A stretch of 64,000 bases of DNA from Pseudolactococcus piscium (GTDB lineage Bacteria > Bacillota > Bacilli > Lactobacillales > Streptococcaceae), in the NCBI RefSeq assembly GCF_002441695.1, contig NZ_JXJW01000006.1, forward strand, positions 35,280 to 99,279, in the 5' to 3' direction. The position numbers and the translations under genes were made by a program. Under the pieces are notes generated by a model that saw nothing but the letters and a program-made list of their open reading frames with translations, made no database searches and was not told the DNA's origin. This document shows positions 29,584 to 38,750 of the stretch, piece by piece (position 1 is the first letter of the stretch; every line of letters starts with the position of its first letter).

Positions 29584-29982
29584 TTATTTGGCACCTGGAA
29601 ATTTTGGTTTAGTGACTTTGCGTTTATAGTATTGTTCTTTATTATTAGCAGCAGTCTTCTGACGCGTTTCAGCTTTTTTGTTATTGGCATTTATTTGCTT
29701 CACAATTGCTTTAACTCGTGCTTCTTCATCAAGTTCAGTCTGACGTTCAGCTATTTCTTCAGCAGTAGCCGCAACAATATTAATTTTAAGGCCAAAACCG
29801 GGGAATTCAAGAACATCCCCATCAAATAATTTTTTGCCACGTCTATTTTCATATTCCCCATTATAGAGGACGTCATTGGTCGCTAGAAAGTGTTTAGCAG
29901 CCCCACCAGTTTCAATAATTGCTGCTTCTTTGAGCAGTTTGCCAAGGGTGATAAATTCATCGTAAATCGTATAAGTATTCAT
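29584..29982 (-). CDS. yaaA: S4-domain protein YaaA
   Basis: The 132-residue protein has an N-terminal S4-like RNA-binding fold (ITLGKLLKEAAIIETGGAAKHFL ... VLYNGEYENRRGKKLFDGDVLEF). A lysine-rich tail of about 60 residues is longer than in the Bacillus protein. Function unknown, but it is conserved directly upstream of recF. An extended -10, TGGTAAAAT, ends 5 bases before the ATG, so the transcript should have essentially no leader. Confidence 0.88.
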   Translation of the reverse strand: MNTYTIYDEFITLGKLLKEAAIIETGGAAKHFLATNDVLYNGEYENRRGKKLFDGDVLEFPGFGLKINIVAATAEEIAERQTELDEEARVKAIVKQINANNKKAETRQKTAANNKEQYYKRKVTKPKFPGAK

Positions 29983-29987
29983 ACCTC

Positions 29988-29996
29988 ATTTTACCA
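29988..29996 (-). promoter_or_regulatory. Extended -10 promoter of yaaA-recF
   Basis: Minus strand TGGTAAAAT (29996-29988), followed by GAGGT and the ATG at 29982. The predicted start site coincides with the start codon. Confidence 0.6.
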
Positions 29997-30163
29997 TAAA
30001 TTAAGCACTTGTTACTCAAAATCCGAAAATAAAGCAGCTGGTCTGTTATCTGGCGTTTAACTGTATTGATAAAGAGATCATCTGATTTGTATGCTAATCA
30101 AACCGTTAATCAGAAAAAAACGGAAAATCTTATTTTCAATTGCTACAGGCTCGCTTATATTTT

Positions 30164-30172
30164 TGGTATAAT
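30164..30172 (+). promoter_or_regulatory. Extended -10 promoter of the M16/rodZ/pgsA operon
   Basis: TGGTATAAT (30164-30172) with a predicted start near 30179. The mRNA leader is short, with AAAAGGAAAA before the ATG at 30197. Confidence 0.65.
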
Positions 30173-30196
30173 ATAAGAGTATAAAAAAGGAAAACT

Positions 30197-31459
30197 ATGA
30201 AAATAAAAAACGGCGTTAATCTACATATTATTAAAGAAAAGAAGTTTAAAACGGTTCAGTTTTTAATTCGATTTCGGACAAAGATGTCCAGAGATACGGT
30301 TGCTAAGCGCGTGCTCATTTCAAACCTTTGGGAGACGTCAAATGCACAACTGCCAACAAGTCAACAGTTTCAAAAGAAATTGTCGGGTATGTACGGTGCA
30401 AGTTTTGCGACCAGTCTATCCAAAAAAGGGGATAATCATTTTCTGACAATCGGGATGAGCGTTGTCAATCCTAAGTTTGTGGCTAGTGATACGATTACAG
30501 AGGCGATAACGCTTATTCATCAAGCGCTATTTATGCCTCTTGTAGACGAATATGGGTTTGATGAGGCGACATTTGATCGAGAAAAGAAAAATCTCTTACA
30601 GTATTTAGCGTCAACTCGTGAAGATAAAGCTTATGTAGCTGCAACAAAATTGACAGCCCTTTTTTTTACGGATAAGGATATGGCAACACCAAGTATTTCG
30701 ACTGTAGACTTATTGGCTAAAGAAACACGAGAAAGTGTCTATGCGTACTATCAAAAAATGGTGCAGACTGATACGATTGATATCTCTATTTTAGGCGACT
30801 TAACCCTGTCAGAAGAGCAAGCAATCATTGCCCAATTCTCAAAACTCCCTTTTTCAGATCGTGTGCCATTAGCAAGCATTCTCTATAAACAAGATCGTGC
30901 ATCTATTTGTCAAGAAGCAACTGAGAAAGAGGCGGTTAATCAGTCCATTTTACAGTTAGGCTATCATCATGCTGTTACCTTTGGGGATGAGAATTACCTT
31001 ACAATGCAAGTATTGAATGGTATTTTGGGTGGTTTTTCACATGCAAAACTTTTCACCACTGTCCGAGAAAAAGAAAGTTTAGCATACTATGCAAACTCGC
31101 GTTTTGATAGTTTTACTGGTTTCTTAAAAATTTCAGCGGGTATAGATGCTGCTGATCATGATAAGGCCCTCACACTCATCAAGGCTCAGGTTGCGGCCTT
31201 AATCGCGGGGGATATATCTGACAGTGAACTCAGCCAAACCAAAAATATGCTAAGAAATGCTTACTTTATCGCATTAGATTCTCCTACAAATTTGATCGAG
31301 CAGGCTTATATTAAGACGCTTTTACCAGATCGTTATTTGGCGCAGGCAGAGTGGTTACAACGCTTAGCTGATGTAACAAAAGAGGATGTGGTTAAGTTAG
31401 CTGCAACATTGAGCTTGCAGTCAGTTTACTTTATGGAGGGAGATGCTCTTGGAGATTAA
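30197..31459 (+). CDS. M16-family peptidase-like protein, inactive-type subunit (YmfF-like)
   Basis: This 420-residue protein has the M16 (insulinase-like) fold (FLIRFRTKMSRDTVAKRVLISNLWE ... VREKESLAYYANSRFDSFTGF) but lacks the zinc motif HxxEH. It corresponds to the non-catalytic partner in two-subunit M16 systems such as YmfF/YmfH. The active-type gene overlaps its end by 17 bases, so the two are translationally coupled and probably form a heterodimer. The position ahead of rodZ and pgsA is the conserved Firmicute order. Substrate unknown. Confidence 0.85.
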   Translation: MKIKNGVNLHIIKEKKFKTVQFLIRFRTKMSRDTVAKRVLISNLWETSNAQLPTSQQFQKKLSGMYGASFATSLSKKGDNHFLTIGMSVVNPKFVASDTITEAITLIHQALFMPLVDEYGFDEATFDREKKNLLQYLASTREDKAYVAATKLTALFFTDKDMATPSISTVDLLAKETRESVYAYYQKMVQTDTIDISILGDLTLSEEQAIIAQFSKLPFSDRVPLASILYKQDRASICQEATEKEAVNQSILQLGYHHAVTFGDENYLTMQVLNGILGGFSHAKLFTTVREKESLAYYANSRFDSFTGFLKISAGIDAADHDKALTLIKAQVAALIAGDISDSELSQTKNMLRNAYFIALDSPTNLIEQAYIKTLLPDRYLAQAEWLQRLADVTKEDVVKLAATLSLQSVYFMEGDALGD

Positions 31460-32735
31460 AAGGTATCCACAAGTTGGCGAAGTGCTTTATAAAGAAACAT
31501 TAGCCAATGGTCTCATTGTCTATTATTTACCCAAACCTGATTTTAATAAAACTTATGGGCTGTTCACCACAAATTTTGGTAGTTTAGATACCACATTTGT
31601 CCCACGTGGGCAGACCAATATGAAGACTTTCCCTGAGGGCATTGCGCATTTTCTAGAGCATAAGTTGTTTGAAAAAGAGGATGGGGATGCCATGACCTTT
31701 TTCAGTAACTTAGGTGCAAGTTCAAATGCTTTTACAAGCTTTACACGGACGTCCTATCTCTTTTCTACCAGGGAAAATATCGATCCCAATGTTGCCTTGT
31801 TGTTAGACTTTGTACAGGATCCTTATTTTACGCAAGTGTCAGTCGAAAAGGAACAGGGAATTATTACACAGGAAATTCAGATGTATCAGGATGATGCTGA
31901 TTTTCGCTTGTTTTTTGGCTTACTACAAAATCTCTATCCTGACTCTGCCTTGGCCTCAGATATTGCGGGCACACCACAAAGCATTAGAGAGATTTCCGCA
32001 GAAGATCTTTATGACAACTACCGCACATTTTATCATCCAGCCAACATGACACTGTTTTTAACAGGGCCATTTGATGTCACAAGTCTATCAGCCTTAGTCC
32101 ATCAAAATCAAGCTGACAAAAAATTTGATACGATCTCAGAAATAGAACGGGCACCATTTGTATCAGGAGAGCAAATACGATCAAATGAGATTACCTTTGA
32201 TGTTACCATTCCTAAACTTGCCTTAGGGTTTAGAGGCTACAACAACTTACCATCAGATGATGTGGTACGCTTCGAATATAAGCTTGCCATTCAAGTCATG
32301 CTGACGATGATCCTGGGTAATACGAGTAGTCAATATGAAACGCTCTATAATCAAGGGTTAATTGATGATTCTTTTGGCTTTGATTTTGAAGTCACACCGC
32401 ACTATCAGTTTGCAAGTATGACTTCTGATACATTGTATCCAACAAAACTTGCTAAAATTTTGCGTGAAACACTAAAAAGTTATAAAATAGAAAGTGATTT
32501 CAATTTAGCACATCTAGAGATTATCAAAAAAGAAATGTTAGGTGATTATTATAAAGCGTTAAATTCATTAGAATTTATTGCCAATCAGTTTTCATCTAAT
32601 CTTTTTGAAGGCGTAACCTTCTTTGACTTTCCAACGATTTTGTCGGACTTAACGCTAGAGAAAATTGAGTATCATGCAGATCATTTTATAGCAGAGATGA
32701 TCTCAACGGACTTCTCTATGATGCCTAAAGAATAA
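31443..32735 (+). CDS. M16-family zinc peptidase, active-type subunit (YmfH-like)
   Basis: The 430-residue protein carries the inverted zinc motif HFLEH in EGIAHFLEHKLFEKEDG and the downstream third ligand within EKEQGIITQEIQMYQ, so it should be the catalytic half of the pair. No signal peptide; cytosolic. Start ATG at 31443 with GGAGGG just upstream, inside the end of the first subunit gene. The substrate is not known for this family branch. Confidence 0.87.
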   Translation: MLLEIKRYPQVGEVLYKETLANGLIVYYLPKPDFNKTYGLFTTNFGSLDTTFVPRGQTNMKTFPEGIAHFLEHKLFEKEDGDAMTFFSNLGASSNAFTSFTRTSYLFSTRENIDPNVALLLDFVQDPYFTQVSVEKEQGIITQEIQMYQDDADFRLFFGLLQNLYPDSALASDIAGTPQSIREISAEDLYDNYRTFYHPANMTLFLTGPFDVTSLSALVHQNQADKKFDTISEIERAPFVSGEQIRSNEITFDVTIPKLALGFRGYNNLPSDDVVRFEYKLAIQVMLTMILGNTSSQYETLYNQGLIDDSFGFDFEVTPHYQFASMTSDTLYPTKLAKILRETLKSYKIESDFNLAHLEIIKKEMLGDYYKALNSLEFIANQFSSNLFEGVTFFDFPTILSDLTLEKIEYHADHFIAEMISTDFSMMPKE

Positions 32736-32819
32736 GGGATTAGCTTGATAAGATTAGCAATTAAGGGACGTAGATAAATACAGTAGCAAGATAAATATAA
32801 GTGACAGAAAGGAGTTCTC

Positions 32820-33689
32820 TTGGCACAAAAAACAGTTGGTCAAGTGCTACGTGCAAAGCGTGCAAAGCTTGATATGACGCTTAATGAAGCGGAAAATCTA
32901 ACAAAAATTCAAAAAACATATATCGTTGCATTGGAACAGGATAATTATGACGCGCTTCCAGGAGACTTCTACATCAAGGCATATATTAAGCAATATGCTG
33001 AGCGACTAGACCTGGATTCTGATAAAATGATCAGTGCTTACGAAACAGGAGACTTAATAGAAGTACGAGAACCAACTGATTTTTCAGAAAATTATCGTTT
33101 TGTTAAACCTTCAGAGAGAATGGAGAAAGAGGAGCGACTAACTAGTAAAAAAAATTGGCAGCATTATCTGCCCATTACGATTCTAGGGACGGTTGCAGCC
33201 TTAATTGTGTTTAGTATTGCAGCGGTCGTGTTGCTAAATAAGCCCAAAGACAATAAGATTGCGGATAGCCTATATCGTTTTTCAGTAGCTTCTAAACCCT
33301 CCAGTAAATCTGTAGCACCTGTGGAAAAAGCGTCGACACCTGAAAGCTCATCCAAAGCAGTAGCAGTACCCAAAGCAGAGGTTAAAGTAGCAGGAGCTGG
33401 TCAAGCACTTGTTGCGACAACCAAAAATATGAATACTCCAGTTAAGGTGAGTCTTAGTGTCGCAGCTGGCACATCTGTTTGGGTTGGCATGACCAATTCT
33501 GATTTACCCGAAGGTCAAGTGACTTTAAATGACAGTACACCGGTGACACCAACTGTAACCGGTAATGAAACAGTACTAACATTAGGTAAAACAAGAGGCT
33601 TGACAGTCAAGATTGGTGACACGCCGATTGATTTGTCGGCTATGGCATCTGCTGATAGCCCAAGCACGTTAACGATCAAAATAGAATAG
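32820..33689 (+). CDS. rodZ: RodZ-like membrane helix-turn-helix protein
   Basis: This 289-residue protein has an N-terminal HTH_25 domain (about 5-75: VGQVLRAKRAKLDMTLNEAE ... LPGDFYIKAYIKQYAE). A cytoplasmic linker, one transmembrane segment (about 117-140), a Ser/Pro/Lys-rich stretch and an external beta domain follow. RodZ links the elongation machinery to the membrane; in cocci it belongs to the peripheral wall-synthesis complex. The start is TTG at 32820, behind AAAGGAG. The next gene, pgsA, starts 7 bases later. Confidence 0.86.
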   Translation: MAQKTVGQVLRAKRAKLDMTLNEAENLTKIQKTYIVALEQDNYDALPGDFYIKAYIKQYAERLDLDSDKMISAYETGDLIEVREPTDFSENYRFVKPSERMEKEERLTSKKNWQHYLPITILGTVAALIVFSIAAVVLLNKPKDNKIADSLYRFSVASKPSSKSVAPVEKASTPESSSKAVAVPKAEVKVAGAGQALVATTKNMNTPVKVSLSVAAGTSVWVGMTNSDLPEGQVTLNDSTPVTPTVTGNETVLTLGKTRGLTVKIGDTPIDLSAMASADSPSTLTIKIE

Positions 33690-33696
33690 AGATAAG

Positions 33697-34242
33697 ATGA
33701 AATTTACGAAAGAGAACTTACCCAATAACCTGACGATTGCACGCATATTTGCTATACCAGTGTTTTTGTTAATCATCGTTTTAGGTGGCCACTCACAAAC
33801 GTGGCAAATCGTTGCCGCTGTTTTATTCGCAGTTGCTTCAGCTACCGACTGGTTAGATGGTTATTTGGCGCGTAAGTGGCATATAGTATCCAATTTTGGC
33901 AAGTTTGCGGATCCTTTAGCAGATAAAATGCTAGTGATGGCAGCCTTTATTATGCTTGTACCGCTTGATTTAGCACCTGCTTGGGTAATTGCAGTTATTG
34001 TCTGTCGCGAATTAGCAGTGACAGGCTTACGCTTACTGCTTGTTGAACAAGGTGGCGTCGTGATGGCGGCAGCATTACCTGGTAAAATCAAAACATTTAC
34101 ACAAATGCTATCAATCATTTTCTTGCTCCTCGGACTCACGACGATTGGGACGATTTTCTTATATATCTGTCTGGTGGCAACCATCTATTCAGGATACGAT
34201 TATTTTGCAAAAAATATGAGCGTTTTCAAGGATGCGGATTGA
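33697..34242 (+). CDS. pgsA: CDP-diacylglycerol-glycerol-3-phosphate phosphatidyltransferase
   Basis: This 181-residue integral membrane enzyme makes phosphatidylglycerol phosphate, the first committed step to phosphatidylglycerol and cardiolipin. The CDP-alcohol phosphotransferase signature is complete: DGYLARKWHIVSNFGKFADP followed by LADK, fitting D-G-x2-A-R-x8-G-x3-D-x3-D. It starts 7 bases after rodZ. In many Firmicutes cinA-recA follow it; here a T-box and hisS do. Confidence 0.95.
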   Translation: MKFTKENLPNNLTIARIFAIPVFLLIIVLGGHSQTWQIVAAVLFAVASATDWLDGYLARKWHIVSNFGKFADPLADKMLVMAAFIMLVPLDLAPAWVIAVIVCRELAVTGLRLLLVEQGGVVMAAALPGKIKTFTQMLSIIFLLLGLTTIGTIFLYICLVATIYSGYDYFAKNMSVFKDAD

Positions 34243-34260
34243 TTATTTGTCGGGAAAATC

Positions 34261-34289
34261 TTGCAAAAAAGATCTGACTAATATATAAT
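34261..34289 (+). promoter_or_regulatory. Possible promoter of hisS-aspS
   Basis: TTGCAA (34261-34266), a 17-base spacer and TATAAT (34284-34289). The predicted start near 34296 falls just before the AGAGAG of the T-box, which would cut off the first strand of stem I. Confidence 0.5.
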
Positions 34290-34297
34290 TAAAACTA

Positions 34298-34453
34298 AGA
34301 GAGTGGCCCTAGCTGAAAAGCCACATAAATGTGACAAACAGACGATAGATAGCGACTATATAGCTAAAAAGCTAGGATTTCCTAGGAACACAAGGTGGTA
34401 CCACGATATGATCGTCCTTGAGCGGATAGTTTTTGCGCTCTTGGGCGTTTTCT
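34298..34453 (+). promoter_or_regulatory. T-box leader of hisS-aspS
   Basis: The T-box sequence AAGGTGGTACCACG is at 34392-34405. Upstream is AGAGAG (34298-34303) followed by a GTGGC/GCCAC hairpin with GCTGAAAA in its loop, typical of the apical part of stem I. The terminator has arms 34413-34424 and 34436-34447 and then TTTTCTT. T-boxes sense uncharged tRNA and let transcription continue. GAC followed by A at 34333-34335 is a possible Asp specifier; CAC at 34322-34324 is an alternative for His. I cannot decide without folding. Confidence 0.85.
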
Positions 34454-34483
34454 TATAGGATAGTTGAAAGGAAATACAAAACG

Positions 34484-35773
34484 ATGAAATTACAAAGACC
34501 TAAAGGCACCAATGATATTTTACCTGGAGAAAGTGAAAAATGGCAGTTTGTAGAGGAGACGATGAGACAAGTCTTTGCAGCCTATCACTTTAGCGAAATT
34601 AGAACACCTATTTTTGAACATTATGAGGTCATTTCACGTTCTGTTGGTGATACAACAGATATCGTAACTAAAGAAATGTACGATTTTTATGACAAGGGTG
34701 ATCGTCACATCACGCTCCGTCCTGAAGCGACGGCGCCTGTTGTTCGCGCTTATGTCGAAAATAAAAAGTTTGCACCAGAGGTTCAAAAACCATTTAAGGT
34801 CTACTATACTGGTCCAATGTTCCGTTATGAACGGCCTCAAGCAGGTCGCTTACGTGAATTTCATCAGATCGGTGTTGAAAATTTTGGCTCAAAAAATCCA
34901 GCGACAGACGTTGAGACAATTGCGATGGCCAAAGCCTTTTTTGATCAGCTGGGTGTGAAAAATATCAAATTAGTGATTAATTCACTAGGCGATAGTGATA
35001 CGCGTAATAGCTATCGTGAGGCTTTGATTGTGTATTTAGAGCAGCATTTAGATAATCTTTCCACAGACTCAAAACGTCGCTTACATGAGAATCCTTTGCG
35101 GGTATTAGACTCTAAAGAAAAAGCAGATATCGAGATTGTTAAGGATGCACCGTCTATCTTAGATTTCTTATCCGAGGCTAGTCAAAGCCATTTGGCTGAT
35201 GTGACCGCGATGTTAGATAGTCTTTCGATTGCTTATCAGGTGGATCAAAACATGGTCCGCGGTTTAGATTATTATAACGACACGATTTTTGAATTCATGA
35301 CAGATATTAAAGGAAAAGAACTGACACTTTGTGGCGGTGGGCGTTATGACTCACTTGTGAGTTATTTTGATGGTCCTGATACACCTGGCTTTGGCTTTGG
35401 CCTAGGTGTGGATCGTCTCCTTATGGTATTAGAGGCGCAAGGGGTTACCTTGCCAGTGGCGCAAACTTTAGACGTATATGTGGTTGTTTTAGGTGCAAGT
35501 GCTAATCTCGCCGCACTCAAATTAGTTCAGTCTTTACGTAATCAAGGCTATGCTGTAGAGCGTGATGTCTTGAATCGTAAGATTAAGCAGCAATTTAAAT
35601 CAGCAGAAGAATTTGGTGCGAAAACAATCATCACTTTAGGTGAGTCAGAAGTTGAGTCGGGTGATATTACGGTCAAAAATAATGTGACACGTACAGAAGT
35701 TGTGACAACATTAGCTACTATTCAAGATAATTTTGATGCTGTCTTTTCAGAATTGACGGTAAAAGATGTCTGA
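34484..35773 (+). CDS. hisS: Histidyl-tRNA synthetase
   Basis: This 429-residue class II synthetase has motif 1 near [14 protein letters not shown], motif 2 ([23 protein letters not shown]), the His-specific [22 protein letters not shown] and motif 3 ([13 protein letters not shown]). A C-terminal anticodon-binding domain follows. The ATG at 34484 ([12 protein letters not shown]) with AAAGGA upstream is the true start; an in-frame ATG at 34433 lies inside the T-box terminator. It heads a T-box-controlled operon with a small membrane protein and aspS. Confidence 0.97.
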   Translation: MKLQRPKGTNDILPGESEKWQFVEETMRQVFAAYHFSEIRTPIFEHYEVISRSVGDTTDIVTKEMYDFYDKGDRHITLRPEATAPVVRAYVENKKFAPEVQKPFKVYYTGPMFRYERPQAGRLREFHQIGVENFGSKNPATDVETIAMAKAFFDQLGVKNIKLVINSLGDSDTRNSYREALIVYLEQHLDNLSTDSKRRLHENPLRVLDSKEKADIEIVKDAPSILDFLSEASQSHLADVTAMLDSLSIAYQVDQNMVRGLDYYNDTIFEFMTDIKGKELTLCGGGRYDSLVSYFDGPDTPGFGFGLGVDRLLMVLEAQGVTLPVAQTLDVYVVVLGASANLAALKLVQSLRNQGYAVERDVLNRKIKQQFKSAEEFGAKTIITLGESEVESGDITVKNNVTRTEVVTTLATIQDNFDAVFSELTVKDV

Positions 35774-35996
35774 TAAACTAAAAATATTTATGGGCCTGTC
35801 AGCGCTATCAATAGCAGCTAGTCTCTATCAAATCGTGACAAAGATGCCGAGTGCAAGTAGCGCATTTTTCATCTTCTATGGCATATTGGTTGTCTTGTTC
35901 AATCGAGACAAGGCAATCTCTAAAGATAAGGTTGCACGGCTTGTTGTGATTGTAACACTTATTTTATTACTGGTGGCAACATTTGTAACCAGATAG
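35766..35996 (+). CDS. Small two-TM membrane protein between hisS and aspS
   Basis: I do not recognise this 76-residue protein. It has two hydrophobic helices (about 5-45 and 57-75) separated by a charged loop ([14 protein letters not shown]). It overlaps the end of hisS by 8 bases, so it is probably translationally coupled and shares the T-box control. The overlap and clean membrane topology argue that it is real. Confidence 0.7.
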   Translation: MSDKLKIFMGLSALSIAASLYQIVTKMPSASSAFFIFYGILVVLFNRDKAISKDKVARLVVIVTLILLLVATFVTR

Positions 35997-36051
35997 TGGT
36001 GATTAAGTCATCAGACTGACTGATACTGATTGGTAAAAAGGAATAAAAATT

Positions 36052-37794
36052 ATGAAACGTACATTATATGCGGGCGCAGTCCGCACGGAACATATCGGTC
36101 AAACCGTTACACTTAAAGGTTGGGTATCACGTCGTCGAGATTTGGGTGGGTTGATATTCATTGATTTGCGGGACCGTGAAGGGATCATGCAGTTGGTCGT
36201 GAATCCTGAGCTGGTTTCAAAAGACGTATTGACGATGGCAGAAGGCTTACGCGGTGAATTTGTAATCGAAGTGACGGGTGCTGTTAATGCTAGAACACAG
36301 GCTAATGATAAATTAGCAACTGGTCAAGTTGAACTGGAAGTAACTAGCCTGTCGATTCTAAATGCTGCCAAAACAACGCCGTTTGAAATAAAAGATGGGT
36401 TAGAAGCAAGTGATGAGACGCGGATGCGTTATCGCTATCTCGACTTAAGACGTCCTGAGATGTTAACCAACTTCAAATTACGTCATCAGGTGACTAAATC
36501 AATTCGCCATTACCTAGATGATCTTGATTTTATCGATGTTGAGACACCGATGCTTACAAAATCAACACCTGAAGGTGCACGTGATTACTTGGTACCTAGT
36601 CGTATTTCAGATGGGCATTTTTATGCCTTGCCTCAGTCGCCACAAATTACCAAACAATTATTGATGAATGCTGGTTTTGACAGATATTACCAAATCGTTA
36701 AATGTTTCCGAGATGAGGATTTGCGTGGCGACCGTCAGCCTGAGTTTACACAAGTCGATTTAGAGACGTCTTTCTTAGATGAACATGAGATTCAAGAGAT
36801 GACTGAAGGCTTGATCGCAAAAGTTATGAAAGTAACAAAAGATATAGACGTTACCTTACCATTTCCAAGGTTGTCTTACGATGATGCCATGAACCAATAT
36901 GGGTCTGATAAACCAGATACGCGCTTTGCCATGCATCTTCTAGATGTCACAGATACCGCTAAACAAGCTGATTTTAAAGTGTTCACAGAAGCAGCAGTCG
37001 TTAAAGCTATCGTTGCAAAAAATGTAGCTGATCGTTATTCTCGAAAAGATATCGATAACCTAACAGAATTCGCTAAGCAATTTGGTGCAAAAGGGCTTGC
37101 ATGGGTTAAGTTTGCTGACAACGCCTTTTCAGGACCAATTGCCAAATTCTTACCAGAAATTAGTGCAGATTTATCACACCAATTAGCCTTAACAGATAAT
37201 GATTTAGTCCTTTTTGTCGCTGATGAGTTAGCTGTTGCTAATGCCACATTAGGTGCCTTACGTAGTCGTATCGCAAAAGATCAGGACTTAATCGATGACG
37301 CTAAATTCAACTTTCTTTGGGTGATTGATTGGCCGATGTTTGAATGGAGCGAAGAAGAGGCGCGTTATACCAGCGCCCATCATCCTTTTACCCTACCAAC
37401 ACAAGAAAGTGCGCATGAGCTTGAGGGAGACCTATCAAAAGTCCGTGCAGTTGCCTATGATATCGTCTTAAATGGCTATGAACTAGGCGGTGGTAGTCTC
37501 CGGATTAATCAAAAAGCACTTCAAGAGCGTATGCTAAAGGCACTAGGCTTTAGTCAAGAAGCAGCGAATGAACAGTTTGGCTTCTTACTAGAAGCGATGG
37601 ACTACGGTTTTCCACCACATGGTGGTCTCGCACTTGGTCTTGACCGATTCGTCATGTTATTAGCTGGCAAGGAAAATATCCGAGAAGTGATTGCATTCCC
37701 TAAAAATAACAAAGCAACTGATCCGATGACGCAAGCACCTAGTCTCGTTTCGTCTCAGCAACTTTCTGAACTTAACCTAAAAATTGGAAAATAA
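36052..37794 (+). CDS. aspS: Aspartyl-tRNA synthetase
   Basis: This 580-residue class II synthetase of the bacterial type has an N-terminal OB fold for the anticodon ([19 protein letters not shown]), motif 2 with [16 protein letters not shown], a GAD insertion domain (about 290-400), and motif 3 [14 protein letters not shown]. It charges tRNA-Asp. It is the third gene of the hisS operon, 55 bases after the small membrane protein, so the T-box presumably governs it too. The start ATG is preceded by AAAAGGA. Confidence 0.97.
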   Translation: MKRTLYAGAVRTEHIGQTVTLKGWVSRRRDLGGLIFIDLRDREGIMQLVVNPELVSKDVLTMAEGLRGEFVIEVTGAVNARTQANDKLATGQVELEVTSLSILNAAKTTPFEIKDGLEASDETRMRYRYLDLRRPEMLTNFKLRHQVTKSIRHYLDDLDFIDVETPMLTKSTPEGARDYLVPSRISDGHFYALPQSPQITKQLLMNAGFDRYYQIVKCFRDEDLRGDRQPEFTQVDLETSFLDEHEIQEMTEGLIAKVMKVTKDIDVTLPFPRLSYDDAMNQYGSDKPDTRFAMHLLDVTDTAKQADFKVFTEAAVVKAIVAKNVADRYSRKDIDNLTEFAKQFGAKGLAWVKFADNAFSGPIAKFLPEISADLSHQLALTDNDLVLFVADELAVANATLGALRSRIAKDQDLIDDAKFNFLWVIDWPMFEWSEEEARYTSAHHPFTLPTQESAHELEGDLSKVRAVAYDIVLNGYELGGGSLRINQKALQERMLKALGFSQEAANEQFGFLLEAMDYGFPPHGGLALGLDRFVMLLAGKENIREVIAFPKNNKATDPMTQAPSLVSSQQLSELNLKIGK

Positions 37795-37796
37795 TT

Positions 37797-38672
37797 ATGA
37801 TTAACGTGTTAAAAAATTTATCCTTCGAAAAGTTGATGCAAAAATTGTCAGCATCCGTTGTTTACGCTATCTTGTCAGCGATTGCCTTAAACTTGTTTTT
37901 CCAACCAGGTCACGTCTATTCAAGCGGCATTACAGGGTTAGCACAAATATTTACGACCCTATCAGTCAGAGTAATTGGGCAAAATTTACCTGTGTCGATC
38001 ACCTTGTATTTACTCAATCTTCCCTTGTTGATTTTAGCGTGGTTCAAGATTGGTAAACAGTTTACACTTTATACGGTGTTGACAGTCACGTTAAGCTCTG
38101 TCTTCATCCATATTATTCCACAGTATACCCTGGCAACAGACCCGATTATCAATGCGATTTTTGGTGGTGCTGTTATGGGTGCCGGTATTGGGTACGCCTT
38201 ACGTAGTGGTATTTCAAGTGGTGGCACAGATATTTTGAGTCTGTATATCCGCAAGAAAACAGGTCGTCAAGTTGGTAATATCAGCTTAGTTTTTAATGGG
38301 ATCATCGTCCTGGTAGCAGGTATATTATTTGGTTGGCAATACATGTTCTACTCGCTATTAACGATATTTGTTTCTAGTCGTGTAACCGATGCGATTTATA
38401 CCAAGCAAAGAAAAATGCAAGCGACGATTATTACGAAAAATCCTGAGGCTGTTACACAAGCCCTTCACGAGGTGCTACATCGTGGCGTTACAGTTGTCCA
38501 TTCTGCAGAAGGTGGTTATTCACATATCAATATGACGCTGTTAATCACGATTATTACTCAGGCTGAATATCAAGAGTTTAAGCATATTATGAAAATAGTA
38601 GATCCTGCTGCCTTCGTGTCAATTGCTGAAAATGTTAAGGTTTTAGGCCGTTTTGTCGAAGATGAAACTTAA
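37797..38672 (+). CDS. YitT-family membrane protein (copy 1)
   Basis: The 291-residue protein has an N-terminal YitT membrane domain of about five or six segments (FFQPGHVYSSGITGLAQIF; GAGIGYALRSGISSGGTDI). A C-terminal cytoplasmic DUF2179 domain follows (QATIITKNPEAVTQALHEVL ... GGYSHINMTLLITII). Its function is not established; some members have been linked to ion or small-molecule transport. It begins 2 bases after aspS and ends at a terminator, so it is the last gene of the hisS operon. A paralogue follows. Confidence 0.88.
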   Translation: MINVLKNLSFEKLMQKLSASVVYAILSAIALNLFFQPGHVYSSGITGLAQIFTTLSVRVIGQNLPVSITLYLLNLPLLILAWFKIGKQFTLYTVLTVTLSSVFIHIIPQYTLATDPIINAIFGGAVMGAGIGYALRSGISSGGTDILSLYIRKKTGRQVGNISLVFNGIIVLVAGILFGWQYMFYSLLTIFVSSRVTDAIYTKQRKMQATIITKNPEAVTQALHEVLHRGVTVVHSAEGGYSHINMTLLITIITQAEYQEFKHIMKIVDPAAFVSIAENVKVLGRFVEDET

Positions 38673-38690
38673 CTAAATAGACAAGGTTTC

Positions 38691-38727
38691 AATAAGATTG
38701 TGATAGTCGATCACGATCTTATTTTTT
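38691..38727 (+). terminator. Terminator between the two YitT genes
   Basis: AATAAGATTGTGAT (38691-38704) pairs with ATCACGATCTTATT (38710-38723), one wobble, 5-base loop, T6 tail. Confidence 0.88.
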
Positions 38728-38750
38728 GGAAAGATAGATGGAGAAGTAGG

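Noticed and set aside
30197..34242. Bacteriocin or cyclic-peptide system for the M16 pair (AlbE/AlbF-like)
   Set aside because: No precursor peptide, radical SAM or transporter genes nearby; the order with rodZ and pgsA is the ordinary ymfF/ymfH arrangement.
34433..34483. Upstream ATG giving hisS 17 extra residues
   Set aside because: It lies inside the T-box terminator hairpin and has no ribosome binding site; homologues begin at [12 protein letters not shown].
38700..38750. GTG start for the second YitT gene
   Set aside because: The codon lies within a strong terminator hairpin; the ATG at 38751 has a good ribosome binding site.
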